From the NCBI RefSeq assembly GCF_003259905.1, contig NZ_QLMG01000009.1, positions 1-64,000 on the forward strand: a stretch of DNA of 64,000 nucleotides, given 5' to 3'. This DNA is from Salipiger aestuarii (GTDB lineage: Bacteria; Pseudomonadota; Alphaproteobacteria; Rhodobacterales; Rhodobacteraceae). The translations under genes were made by a program, and so were the position numbers. Shown piece by piece: positions 35,411 to 43,708 of the stretch. Each line of letters opens with the position of its first letter. The first letter of the stretch is position 1. The notes under the pieces are model-generated. The model saw only the letters and a program-made list of their open reading frames with translations. It was not told the DNA's origin and ran no database searches.

Positions 35411-35430
35411 TTCTTGACCGCGGTCAAGAA
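35411..35430. repeat. parS-like palindrome 3 (after repC)
   Basis: TTCTTGACCGCGGTCAAGAA, a perfect 20-base palindrome two bases after the repC stop, the third copy of the presumed RepB site. Confidence 0.8.
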
Positions 35431-35467
35431 CGATCATCGAGAGGGAAAGGATTGTTGGTTTGAGGGT

Positions 35468-35508
35468 GACGGGAAGTGAGATCGGGAGAGTGGCTTCCGA
35501 CGCCCGTC
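35468..35508 (+). ncRNA. Structured leader, copy 1 (before the ParB-like gene)
   Basis: Outer stem GACGGG (35468-35473) with CCCGTC (35503-35508), inner hairpin GGGAG AGTGG CTTCC (35484-35498), then the ribosome binding site GGAG and the ATG at 35523. The inner hairpin sequence GGGAGAGTGGCTTCCG recurs before 43709 and 48955, and the outer stem changes in a paired way there (GACAGG with CCTGTC). Confidence 0.6.
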
Positions 35509-35522
35509 GTGGAGAACATCTG

Positions 35523-37700
35523 ATGACGAAAGCTGTCCAGAAAATCACCCTGTCCCCGTCCCGGGATATCCCTTTCGACAAGCTGGTGCTGAGCCAGTCC
35601 AACGTGCGGCGCATCAAGGCTGGCGTGTCTGTCGAGGAACTCGCCGAAGACATTGGCCGCCGCGGCCTCTTGCAGAGCCTGAGCGTGCGGCCCGTGTTGG
35701 CTGAGGATGGCACCGAGACCGGCAAGTTCGAGATCCCGGCCGGTGGCCGCCGGTTCCAAGCGTTGTCCCTGCTGGTGAAGCAAAAGCGTTTGGCGAAGAC
35801 CACGCCCATTCCTTGCATCGTGCGGGATGCTGCGTCCGACATCCTGGCCGAGGACGATTCCCTTGCAGAAAACATGCAGCGCGTCGCCCTGCACCCGCTC
35901 GACCAGTTCCGTGCGTTTGTGGCGCTGCGGGACAAGGGTCAGAGCGACGCAGAGATTGCTGCCGCCTTCTTCGTGACGCCGCAGATCGTGAAGCAGCGCT
36001 TGAAACTCGCCTCCGTCGCCCCTGCCCTGCTTGAGGTCTATGCCGAGGATGGCATGACGCTGGAGCAGCTCATGGCCTTCACCGTGAACCCCGATCACGC
36101 GCGTCAGGTTCAGGTCTGGGATGTGATCCATTCATCCTGGAACAAGGAGCCATTCCAAATCCGGCGCATGCTGACCGAGACCTCGGTCCGGGCGTCCGAC
36201 CGGCGCGCGATCTTTGTGGGTGTTGAGGCCTACGAAGCGGCGGGCGGCACGATGCTGCATGACCTCTTTCAGGGCGATGACGGTGGCTGGCTCGAGGACC
36301 CTGCCCTGCTCGATCGGCTGGTGACGGAAAAACTCCAGGCCGAGGCTGAGACGGTTGCGGTTGAGGGCTGGAAGTGGATCGAGGTCGCGCTTGACCTGCC
36401 CTACGGCTACAGCCACGGCCTGCGGTCTCTGTCTGGTGATCCGGCACCGATGACGGATGACGAAGGTGCAGCTCATGCCAAGCTGCTCGCCGAGTACCGA
36501 GCGCTCGAGGAGGAATACGCGGATCAGGATGACATCCCCGACGAGATCGACACGCGGCTTGGCGTATTGGAAACGGAGATGGAAAAGATCGAGACCCGGC
36601 CGTTGATCTTCGACGCGGAGGAGATCGGGCGGGCAGGGGCGTTCGTCACGCTCGACCGCTACGGCGCGCTGGCCGTCTATCGCGGCTATGTGCGGTCAGA
36701 GGATGAGCCTGTTGAGGAGACCGCGGTCCAGGATGGTACTGATCCTGCGGTAGCGGGGCAGGGGGATGATCGTGGTCTCGCCGATGGCCATGGCAGTGCC
36801 GCTCATGGCGGAACCGTCATCATGTCGGGTGGCCAGCCGATCGGAGCTGACTTGCCGGAGGATGAGGACGACGGGGCGTTGAAGCCGCTGCCCGAGCGGT
36901 TGGTCATGGAGTTGACGGCCCACCGGACGCTGGCTCTGCGTGAAGCGATCGGGCGCTCGCCGGATGTGGCGTTGACGCTGCTGCTGCTGAAGCTGGTGAC
37001 GGACACCTTCCGCACCTCCTCAGCTTCGGGCAGCTGTCTCGAAGCCTCAGTGCGTCAGGTCTACATGTCGGCGCAGGCGCCCGATCTGAAGGACAGCGTG
37101 GTGGCGAAGCTGGTCGACGAGCGTCATGCGGAATGGGAAGCCGATCTGCCGCTTGGCGATGATGCAGCGCTCTGGGACTATCTGACGGTCCTCGATCAGG
37201 GCAGTCGGTTGGCCTTGCTGGCGCATTGCCTCAGCTTCGGCGTCAACGCGCTGCATGAGAAGGTGAACCCATACGGTGCAGGCATCTCCGCTGGCGGTCT
37301 GACCCGGCGGATGGCGCATTCCGATCTCGTGGCGCGTGCCACAGATCTCGACATGGTCGAGGCGGGCTGGGAGCCGACCGTCGACACCTATCTCAACCGC
37401 GTGCCCAAGGCCCGTATCCTCGAGGCCGTGCGCGAGGCGAAAGGGGAGGGGACTGCCCAGCTTCTCGATCACCTGAAGAAAGGCGAGATGGCCAGTGAGG
37501 CCGAGCGATTGCTGAAGGGCAGCGGCTGGTTGCCCGAGGTGCTGCGCCGGAACGATCTCGTGGCGCTGGACGATGAGGACAGTGCCGAAGGGCAGGGGGT
37601 GGATGTCGAAGTGGCTGACAGCGTCAGTGAAGCTGACCTTCCCGCATTCCTGACGGATGACCTGCCTGCTCAAGGTGCGTCGATGCTGGCCGCGGAATAA
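35523..37700 (+). CDS. Large ParB/KorB-like plasmid regulator
   Basis: A 725-residue protein with an N-terminal ParB nuclease-like domain (LVLSQSNVRRIKAGVSVEEL, AGGRRFQALSLL, SLAENMQRVALHPLDQF) and the KorB-type helix-turn-helix (SDAEIAAAFFVTPQIVKQRL). The remainder contains an acidic region (residues about 325-365 and 395-460) and a helical C-terminal domain. It is much longer than a partition ParB and is not next to a ParA; it belongs to a conserved backbone set with DUF932, RadC and the strawberry-notch gene and is likely a transcription regulator of that set. Start at the ATG at 35523 behind a structured leader. Confidence 0.85.
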   Translation: MTKAVQKITLSPSRDIPFDKLVLSQSNVRRIKAGVSVEELAEDIGRRGLLQSLSVRPVLAEDGTETGKFEIPAGGRRFQALSLLVKQKRLAKTTPIPCIVRDAASDILAEDDSLAENMQRVALHPLDQFRAFVALRDKGQSDAEIAAAFFVTPQIVKQRLKLASVAPALLEVYAEDGMTLEQLMAFTVNPDHARQVQVWDVIHSSWNKEPFQIRRMLTETSVRASDRRAIFVGVEAYEAAGGTMLHDLFQGDDGGWLEDPALLDRLVTEKLQAEAETVAVEGWKWIEVALDLPYGYSHGLRSLSGDPAPMTDDEGAAHAKLLAEYRALEEEYADQDDIPDEIDTRLGVLETEMEKIETRPLIFDAEEIGRAGAFVTLDRYGALAVYRGYVRSEDEPVEETAVQDGTDPAVAGQGDDRGLADGHGSAAHGGTVIMSGGQPIGADLPEDEDDGALKPLPERLVMELTAHRTLALREAIGRSPDVALTLLLLKLVTDTFRTSSASGSCLEASVRQVYMSAQAPDLKDSVVAKLVDERHAEWEADLPLGDDAALWDYLTVLDQGSRLALLAHCLSFGVNALHEKVNPYGAGISAGGLTRRMAHSDLVARATDLDMVEAGWEPTVDTYLNRVPKARILEAVREAKGEGTAQLLDHLKKGEMASEAERLLKGSGWLPEVLRRNDLVALDDEDSAEGQGVDVEVADSVSEADLPAFLTDDLPAQGASMLAAE

Positions 37701-37713
37701 CGTGATCCAGCGG

Positions 37714-37734
37714 GGGGGCGGGGATTCCGCCCCC
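37714..37734. terminator. GC-rich hairpin after the ParB-like gene
   Basis: GGGGGCGG, loop GGATT, CCGCCCCC, 13 bases after the stop codon. No T-run follows, so it may stabilise the 3' end rather than terminate strongly. A second small hairpin (CGAATG CTCG CATTCG, 37773-37788) lies just before the next gene. Confidence 0.45.
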
Positions 37735-37800
37735 AATCACCCAATAGAGTAACAATATCAATAAGATGAGTGCGAATGCTCGCATTCGGAATGAGGAATC

Positions 37801-38274
37801 ATGTCTGCAACAACCATCATCGACACCGCGCCCCTTGGGGCGCTCATTCGCTACACCGACGGTAGTCCCAAGCCGCCGGCACGCTTCACCAAGAAGCTGG
37901 CGGCCTGGGAGCGCTCGAACGGCGTTGGCCGTCTTGTGAAAAAGGAGCCACCCCGACCTTACCCGACATGGACGGCTCCCGCGTCGTTCACGCTGCATGA
38001 GGGCAATTTCTCCTCGGACGGGGTGATCCTCGTCACCATCATGCGCAGCCATTCGGCTGACAGCACCCTCGTCTTCGAGGTGGCCGAGGATCCGAAGCCC
38101 GGGCAGGTGCGCGTGCTTCTCGACTTCAGCGGCAACACCGAGCTGCTGCATCTGGCGGAATCCATCACCGCGGCCGAGCTTTGGATCGCCAAGGAAGGAT
38201 ACCGCAACGCGCGGCTTGAAATCGTCGGCGATGAACAGGGCGAAAGGGCAAGGGGCGCGGACCTGGCCGCTTGA
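37801..38274 (+). CDS. Hypothetical plasmid backbone protein
   Basis: A 157-residue soluble protein with a Pro-rich N-terminal third (KEPPRPYPTWTAPASFTL) and an alpha/beta C-terminal part (GVILVTIMRSHSADSTLVFE). No domain recognised. Start supported by GAGGAA upstream; typical codon use for this plasmid. It sits in the conserved backbone after the ParB-like gene. Confidence 0.65.
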   Translation: MSATTIIDTAPLGALIRYTDGSPKPPARFTKKLAAWERSNGVGRLVKKEPPRPYPTWTAPASFTLHEGNFSSDGVILVTIMRSHSADSTLVFEVAEDPKPGQVRVLLDFSGNTELLHLAESITAAELWIAKEGYRNARLEIVGDEQGERARGADLAA

Positions 38275-38660
38275 GCCCAACTGAAACCGAGGGGCCCGCC
38301 AAAGTTCGGGCCTCTCATCCATCACAACCCTGTCCTTTGAGTTCGCGGGGCACCAAAGGATCCATCCCCAAAGAAGAAGTCTTCAACCAAGAGCGTGGCC
38401 GGGAGGCTGGCGGCGTTCCAAACATCAGCGGGACAACCGGCTCCTGATGTTGGGGGACCATCCCCCGCTCGCCATTCCCTTCCTTGGCCCGAATCCCGTC
38501 TTCGAGATCAACCCGCGAGGGGTCGGACTACGGGCAAGCCCGTGCCGCCGGATGGATTCGGGCAAGCCGAACGCACCCGGTGATGTCAGCCAGTCTTCGG
38601 GCCTGCGGGGTCCTGTCGCGCGGGGGATGGTCCCCCGCCTCCAAGACAGGAGCCAAACAG
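38275..38660 (+). other. Gene-free stretch with nested inverted repeats
   Basis: Within 386 bases there is AACATCAG / CTGATGTT (38421-38451), a hairpin GGGGGACCATCCCCC (38452-38466) and its exact reverse complement in the hairpin at 38622-38636. No credible coding frame was found here. It may be a long untranslated leader of the 54-residue gene at 38661 or a plasmid DNA-processing site. Confidence 0.4.
38612..38650 (+). ncRNA. Hairpin leader before the 54-residue gene
   Basis: CCTGTC (38612-38617) pairs with GACAGG (38645-38650) and encloses the hairpin GCGGGGG ATGGT CCCCCGC (38620-38638). The ATG is 10 bases further on. A similar design (CTTGTC, hairpin, GACAGG) precedes ssb at 40937. Confidence 0.45.
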
Positions 38661-38825
38661 ATGTCCCGCAAAGATGCTCACGCCTTCGCCGCCTCCCTCG
38701 CCGCCACGCTCATGGTCTCGATCGTCGTCTTCCAGGCAGGGGATGGAACCTTCGGCGCCGTCCCCGCCGATGAAATCGACGGCGACGAGGTCGTGATCGT
38801 CTCGGAGTACGATCCCTTCGGGTGA
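38661..38825 (+). CDS. Small hypothetical protein (54 residues)
   Basis: Begins MSRKDAHAFAASLAATLMVS, followed by a short hydrophobic stretch and an acidic tail (DEIDGDEVVIVSEYDPFG). Could be a small exported or membrane-associated protein. The frame upstream of 38661 contains the leader hairpins and is not coding-like. AGGAG precedes the start. Function unknown. Confidence 0.5.
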   Translation: MSRKDAHAFAASLAATLMVSIVVFQAGDGTFGAVPADEIDGDEVVIVSEYDPFG

Positions 38826-38984
38826 GGCTTTGGCCTCACTTCCCGAGGGCCCGGGCACGGCGCAGGTGCGCCTACGGGCCTATCGACGACCAAGTGATCG
38901 GTGATGCCGATCTGAGGAACGCGGGCATCCTCCTATCTCGGGCGTATGCGCGAAACGGGTAAATCAGGCGGCGGTGGAGACGGC

Positions 38985-39995
38985 TCAGTGGTTCTCAATA
39001 AGGCGGGCGATCTCGGCCGCATTGGCCCGGATCCATGCCAGAAGGTCCCGGGTCGCGATGAGGCCCGCCTCGACCTTGTCTCGCTCCTCCTCGAATGGGC
39101 GCATCGGATTTACGCCGGGCGTCCTGGCGCGAATGGAGAGGCTTTGCCCCGCGGCTTCCACTTGGTAGGGCGTCCCCCTCAGCAGCGCGCTTGACCGCAC
39201 CACTTCGACCTGGCTTGCCCGATGTGGGAATTGGACATTTGTGTACTTCCAAGCGACCTGGTTTCCGAATTCGTGCCTCAGCCTCATACCGGGAAGCGCC
39301 GGGATGTTCATTCCCTCGAAAATGCGGGTGATCGCCTGAGGCCCATTCGTCGAAGGCCGTACCCTAGCATCGGGCAGGATTGCCGAGGCCAGCTGCTCGT
39401 AGGCGATTGCGAAGTCCTTTTTTTCGGCCACGGTGCTCGCGACCCAGCCACTCGACGCCCGTTTCCCGGCCAGGGCCTCTAGGAGCTCGATCCGCACCGA
39501 CAGCCGCCGTGACAGCTCCCCTTCTTCGAGATCGTCGAGCCGACTCTCCAAGAAGGCGATGATCTCCTCGATCGTCACATCTGCCGCGAACGCGCCGTTG
39601 TGTTGTAAGCTTGCCATCTTGCCGGCCGGGGCCACTAGCACGGCGGCTGCCCTCTTGGGCCCCAACTTGCAAAGCTGCGCCTGAACTTCGCTGAGATAGG
39701 ACTCGGCCTGTCCCGTCTGGAAGTCGTCGGCGATCTTGCTCTCCAGCAGCAAACAGGCCAGCTGTTCGCCGCCGGAGAACCAGCCCAGCTCGACATCGGT
39801 TTGCCGGCCGTCGAGGCTGGCGCGGACAGGGCTCTTGCGCAAGCGGATATCGCTGGATCGCGGCGGAAGGAAATCTGTCGTGATGCGGCTCAGAAGCCAG
39901 TCGCGAAAGTCATCAGAGGACGAAAGCTCTTCGACCAGAAAGTTGTCCAGGTCCCTCTCCCGGACGCTGTCTCGATATGCATTTTCGTTCAACAT
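38985..39995 (-). CDS. PD-(D/E)XK nuclease-like protein, standalone
   Basis: A 336-residue protein. The N-terminal part has a nuclease-like arrangement: an early acidic helix (RERDLDNFLVEEL), Asp67 in RQTDVELGW, and Glu85-x-Lys87 in LLLESKIAD, followed by GQAESYLSEVQAQL. This D...ExK pattern on beta strands is that of PD-(D/E)XK enzymes. The C-terminal ~150 residues carry no recognised domain. It lies alone on the minus strand between backbone genes, so it is probably cargo. A defence or DNA-repair role is an inference. Its 3' end overlaps no gene; 39996-40228 shows nothing else. Confidence 0.65.
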   Translation of the reverse strand: MLNENAYRDSVRERDLDNFLVEELSSSDDFRDWLLSRITTDFLPPRSSDIRLRKSPVRASLDGRQTDVELGWFSGGEQLACLLLESKIADDFQTGQAESYLSEVQAQLCKLGPKRAAAVLVAPAGKMASLQHNGAFAADVTIEEIIAFLESRLDDLEEGELSRRLSVRIELLEALAGKRASSGWVASTVAEKKDFAIAYEQLASAILPDARVRPSTNGPQAITRIFEGMNIPALPGMRLRHEFGNQVAWKYTNVQFPHRASQVEVVRSSALLRGTPYQVEAAGQSLSIRARTPGVNPMRPFEEERDKVEAGLIATRDLLAWIRANAAEIARLIENH

Positions 39996-40228
39996 ACAAC
40001 CCTACCTTCTCCGCTCGATGAAATGATATTTGCCTGGGCTGGCCATCCTGTTAAACGCCGCGGCATCGCTTGCTAATTTTCCTCGAGCAGCATCCTCCAG
40101 CTAGTTAACAAATTGACAGTTTCGGGAGGCTCGCTCTGACGAACACGATGGCTTCCAGGCGCAGAAACCGGTCATCAACTGCGCGCCGCACGGCTGTCGG
40201 CAAAGGGCTGAGCGCATCGCCCACACCC

Positions 40229-40549
40229 TCAACTGATAGCTAGGTCACTTGCGGTGCTACCCGCCTCCAACGCCTCCACGAACCACTGCGGTTTGCGCCC
40301 CCGGCCCGACCAGGTGAGCGCCGGGTTCTCAGGGTGTCGGTATTTCGCCGCTGCAGGCGCTCGAGAGGATTTTGTCTCGGTGCCGACAAGTTCGGCCAGG
40401 GAGTAGCCGAGATCCCGGGCGAGGGCTTCCACCTTGGCGCGGGCTTCCGCCTTCTGCCGATCTTCAAATGTGGAAATCGCCTTGACGACGTCCCTCTGCA
40501 TTTTCTTCAGCTCGCCGAGCGACAGTGCCTCGAGATCGTAATCAGCCAT
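40229..40549 (-). CDS. H-NS family nucleoid protein, HvrA-like
   Basis: A 106-residue H-NS-type protein with an N-terminal coiled-coil for dimerisation (LSLGELKKMQRDVVKAISTF) and the C-terminal DNA-binding signature (ALTWSGRGRKPQWFVEALE). Plasmid-borne H-NS-like proteins silence A/T-rich foreign genes. Start at 40549, where the coiled-coil begins; the longer frame is non-coding upstream sequence. It diverges from ssb with a 433-base gap between the two starts, which holds the ssb leader hairpin and otherwise nothing clear. Confidence 0.9.
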   Translation of the reverse strand: MADYDLEALSLGELKKMQRDVVKAISTFEDRQKAEARAKVEALARDLGYSLAELVGTETKSSRAPAAAKYRHPENPALTWSGRGRKPQWFVEALEAGSTASDLAIS

Positions 40550-40936
40550 TGATGCGGTCGGTGTCCTGAATGTTCCGGTATCGATAGACCGCCGCGGCAT
40601 GGTCCCGCAACTCCCGTAGGCAAGGGGGGCAGGTGACGATGGTTGGTTGATCTGCAGTCTTTGGCGCCAGTTACGGGTGCTGGGCTTGGGTTCAGGCAGT
40701 CCCGATTGGCAGGGTGACAGGGTCTGGCATGGGCTCCCCGCGTACTTCTGGCTTCTGGTCCATCCCTTCGACTGACAATCCCCTAATCCCGTTCGTCCTC
40801 CTGCGCGCAACCCCGCGTCAGCCCGGGCCGTGTTGGCCGCCTATGGCGTCCTGCCCGCTCCACCCCGGTCCTTTGGGGGTTTCCGGTGTCCGTGCTGTCC
40901 ACCGTGCACGCGTCACCCGACGGGCTTTTTCCGGGT

Positions 40937-40965
40937 CTTGTCGAAGGGACGGTCCCGAAGACAGG
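40937..40965 (+). ncRNA. Hairpin leader before ssb
   Basis: CTTGTC (40937-40942) pairs with GACAGG (40960-40965) around GGGA CGG TCCC; the ssb ribosome binding site CAGGAG and ATG follow within 18 bases. The design resembles the leader at 38612, with a different hairpin sequence. Confidence 0.4.
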
Positions 40966-40982
40966 AAACACAGGAGCTAATC

Positions 40983-41387
40983 ATGCAGAACATCGTCATC
41001 CTCGCCGGCAACATCGGTCAAAAACCCGAAACCCGCACCACCCAGGGCGGTACCAACATCACCAACTTCAGCCTCGCCACCTCTCGCCCCCGCCTCTCGG
41101 AAGGTCGCGTCCTGCGCGACGAGAACGGCTACCGTGTCATGGACACCGAATGGCACCGCATCACCTGCTTCAACGGTCTCGGCAAGACGGTCGCGGAGCA
41201 TTGCGAAAAGGGCATGAAAGTCCTCGTCCACGGCCGCATCCACTACACCAAGTGGATCGACAGCATGGGCAACGACCGCTACGGCTGCGAGATCATCGCC
41301 GAGAAGGTCGACTTCCTGAGCCGCCCGAAGTCGGCCGAGAACGAAAACCCCGAGCTGGTCGACCGCGACGACGAGATCCCGTTCTGA
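40983..41387 (+). CDS. ssb: Single-stranded DNA-binding protein
   Basis: A 134-residue SSB with the OB-fold signature MQNIVILAGNIGQKPETRT, ITNFSLATSRP and WHRITCFNGLGKTVAEH. The acidic C-terminal tip DRDDEIPF is the docking peptide for replication and repair proteins, so it is functional and complete. Plasmid SSBs help establishment and replication. It is followed by a strong hairpin at 41409. Confidence 0.94.
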   Translation: MQNIVILAGNIGQKPETRTTQGGTNITNFSLATSRPRLSEGRVLRDENGYRVMDTEWHRITCFNGLGKTVAEHCEKGMKVLVHGRIHYTKWIDSMGNDRYGCEIIAEKVDFLSRPKSAENENPELVDRDDEIPF

Positions 41388-41408
41388 GAACGGGGTCTTC
41401 CCCTTAGG

Positions 41409-41430
41409 CCCGGCGGGGAAACCCGCCGGG
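41409..41430. terminator. Hairpin after ssb
   Basis: CCCGGCGGG, loop GAAA, CCCGCCGGG: a perfect nine-base stem with a stable tetraloop 21 bases after the stop. The following ATTGG has few T residues, so it is a likely but not certain terminator. The rest of the gap to 41627 is A/T-rich and holds a consensus DnaA box TTATCCACA at 41602-41610. Confidence 0.55.
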
Positions 41431-41627
41431 ATTGGCCAATCTTGGCTCAAACCGGTCTGGCGCCTCTACAAATTGACCTCTAGCGACCTGCCGCTGACGC
41501 AACTTACAACATTTCCAAGATTGAAAGTTTGCATCGCGGGTTTCCGTAGATCGATGTTCAACAAACTTAGGAGTTCCTCATCTGTGTATATGCCATTAGA
41601 GTTATCCACAAAAAGAGGTGGAGCAGG

Positions 41628-42383
41628 ATGGCACAGAAATCTGAAATCGAATGGACGGATGCGACATGGAATCCTGTGACGGGATGCACGAAGGTCGGTC
41701 CCGGCTGCGAACATTGCTACGCAGAAAGGTTCGCTGAACGCTGGCGCGGTATTCAAGGACATCCATACGAACAAGGTTTCGACTTGCGCCTATGGCCGTC
41801 ACGCCTTGGGCAGCTCGCACAGTGGAAGAAGCCGCGAATGATCTTCGTCAACTCGATGAGCGACCTGTTCCACAAGGATATTCCGCGTGAGTTCATCGAC
41901 CACGTGTTCGATGCGATGGAGGCCGCCGACTGGCATGTCTATCAAGTCCTGACCAAGCGCTCATCACTGATGCGCAACTACGTGCGCCGCCGCTACAACG
42001 GTGGGCGAGTGCCGTCGCATATCTGGCTTGGCGTGTCCGTCGAGGATGCCGCACACAAAGGGCGGATTGAACACCTTCGGCAGATCAACTCGGATGCGCG
42101 CTTCATCTCATTCGAACCGCTGCTAGGCCCGATTGGCGAGGTCGATCTGACAAGTGTTGCTTGGGCGATTGTCGGCGGCGAAAGTGGGCCCGGCGCTCGT
42201 CCGATGGAAGCGGCGTGGGCGACCGAATTGCGCGTTGCCTGTGAGCGATACGAAGTTGCTTTCTTCTTCAAACAGTGGGGCGGTGCGCGGCCGAAATCCG
42301 GCGGTCGTCTGCTCGAAGGCGAAGAATGGAACGGGTTCCCGTGGCAAATCGTGCCGAAGGCGATCATGGCCGAATTGCAATAG
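41628..42383 (+). CDS. DUF5131 (phage Gp37/Gp68-like) three-Cys-motif protein
   Basis: A 251-residue protein opening with SEIEWTDATWNPVTGCTKVG. Three cysteines (Cys20, Cys27, Cys30: C-x6-C-x2-C) suit an iron-sulfur or zinc site. Other conserved family patches are FVNSMSDLFHKDIP, WHVYQVLTKRS, WLGVSVED, ISFEPLLGPI and VGGESGPGARPM. The fold is thought to be a TIM-barrel-like radical-SAM relative, but I can state that only as likely. It precedes its usual partner TcmP by 12 bases. The A/T-rich flanks point to acquired cargo between ssb and DUF932. Confidence 0.9.
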   Translation: MAQKSEIEWTDATWNPVTGCTKVGPGCEHCYAERFAERWRGIQGHPYEQGFDLRLWPSRLGQLAQWKKPRMIFVNSMSDLFHKDIPREFIDHVFDAMEAADWHVYQVLTKRSSLMRNYVRRRYNGGRVPSHIWLGVSVEDAAHKGRIEHLRQINSDARFISFEPLLGPIGEVDLTSVAWAIVGGESGPGARPMEAAWATELRVACERYEVAFFFKQWGGARPKSGGRLLEGEEWNGFPWQIVPKAIMAELQ

Positions 42384-42395
42384 CGAGAGACACGT

Positions 42396-43535
42396 ATGGA
42401 AGCAGATTTAGACTTTTACCGCGACCGCGAACAATCATTCATTAAGCACCAGTTCCTGACGAAATACCTCCAAGCAGCGGCATACAAGACGCTGCAAGGC
42501 CATTCTCCTACGTTCAATTTCGTAGATGCCTTTGCCGGACCTTGGCGCATATCTGATGACGCTAAGTATTCAGATGCGTCGTTCGATCAGGCAATCAACA
42601 CTTTGGAAGCTGTTCGCGCTGATCTAGAAAAGCGCGGCGTCGGTGGACTGAAAATTCGCTTCTGTTTCTGCGAACAGCGTCCAGAAGCGGTTGCGCGCCT
42701 TCGGGAGTACGCTGCTTCGAAAGGGCGGTTCGAGATACACGTTTTCGAAGGTGCATTCGAAGACAACCTCAATGCGATCGCCGCCAAACTGACTGACGGT
42801 TTCACGTTCACCTTCATTGACCCGACCGGATGGAACATTCGTAACGAAGAGGTGTTCCGCTTCCTGCGTGAACAGAATGGCGAGTTCATGCTGAATTTCA
42901 TGTCGGACCACATCAACCGACATGCTGAATATCACGAGGTTGAGGCGTCCTTCGGGCGGTTCCTAGCGGACGCGGCATGGGCTGATGAGTTCGCGCACCT
43001 ACCCGCCGGCTGGAGCAACGAGCAGAAGATGCTGTACCTGATGAAGGCCGCGATGCGCTCGAACAAAGTGGCATCATATCTACCCGATTTCTCGATCATG
43101 GTGCCGAGGCGCGAGCGAGTGAAGATGCGTCTAATACTCGGTACGCAGAGCCCGTCCGGGTTGGAAGTATTCCGCGACGTTCAAGAGAAGGTCGAGAAGC
43201 AGGAACTAGTGATGCGTCACAACCTCCGCGAAGGTGACAGCCCGCAAGTCAGCTTGTTCTCTTCTGCCGACATCGCAGCGATCCAGCAGGAACAGAAAGG
43301 CGTCGGGTGCAAAGCGAATAGAAAACGGGCTGAGGAGATAATCGTGAGTTTCCTGAAAGGCCGAATGCGGGCATTTCCTGGCCCGATGTTCAATCAGGCG
43401 ATGGAGGAAGTTCCAATTCGCCGCAAGCATCTGAACAGTGTCCTTTTGGATATGCGGGAGCGGGGCGTCATCAATTTCGAACTTCCGCCGAGAAAGCGAG
43501 TTCCCCAGCCGGATACCGCGATCTTCTTGGTCTGA
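42396..43535 (+). CDS. tcmP: TcmP, three-Cys-motif partner protein
   Basis: A 379-residue protein of the three-Cys-motif partner family. It shows FNFVDAFAGPW (about residues 40-50) and FTFIDPTGWN (about residue 140), arranged as in a Rossmann methyltransferase-like domain (D-x-F-x-G and D-P-x-G). The C-terminal ~90 residues contain a winged-helix-like part (RKHLNSVLLDMRERGVINFE). TcmP genes always accompany DUF5131-like genes, as here. The activity of the pair is not established to my knowledge. Confidence 0.88.
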   Translation: MEADLDFYRDREQSFIKHQFLTKYLQAAAYKTLQGHSPTFNFVDAFAGPWRISDDAKYSDASFDQAINTLEAVRADLEKRGVGGLKIRFCFCEQRPEAVARLREYAASKGRFEIHVFEGAFEDNLNAIAAKLTDGFTFTFIDPTGWNIRNEEVFRFLREQNGEFMLNFMSDHINRHAEYHEVEASFGRFLADAAWADEFAHLPAGWSNEQKMLYLMKAAMRSNKVASYLPDFSIMVPRRERVKMRLILGTQSPSGLEVFRDVQEKVEKQELVMRHNLREGDSPQVSLFSSADIAAIQQEQKGVGCKANRKRAEEIIVSFLKGRMRAFPGPMFNQAMEEVPIRRKHLNSVLLDMRERGVINFELPPRKRVPQPDTAIFLV

Positions 43536-43654
43536 GAGACCTAAAGCCACGAATAGCGGCTCGCGCCAAGCGCAAGCTGGCCTTCGCATGTTCATCAGAC
43601 GCCCACCCTCTTCCCAAACCGATTTAGAGTGAGAGAAAGGCTGGTTGCTTTCGC

Positions 43655-43694
43655 GACAGGTTAAAGGCTGGGAGAGTGGCTTCCGGCGCCTGTC
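43655..43694 (+). ncRNA. Structured leader, copy 2 (before the DUF932 gene)
   Basis: Outer stem GACAGG (43655-43660) with CCTGTC (43689-43694), inner hairpin GGGAG AGTGG CTTCC (43670-43684), then GGAGGA and the ATG at 43709. Compared with copy 1, the third stem pair from the inside changes from C-G to A-T on both sides, a compensatory change. Confidence 0.62.
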
Positions 43695-43708
43695 ACGGAG
43701 GAATACCG

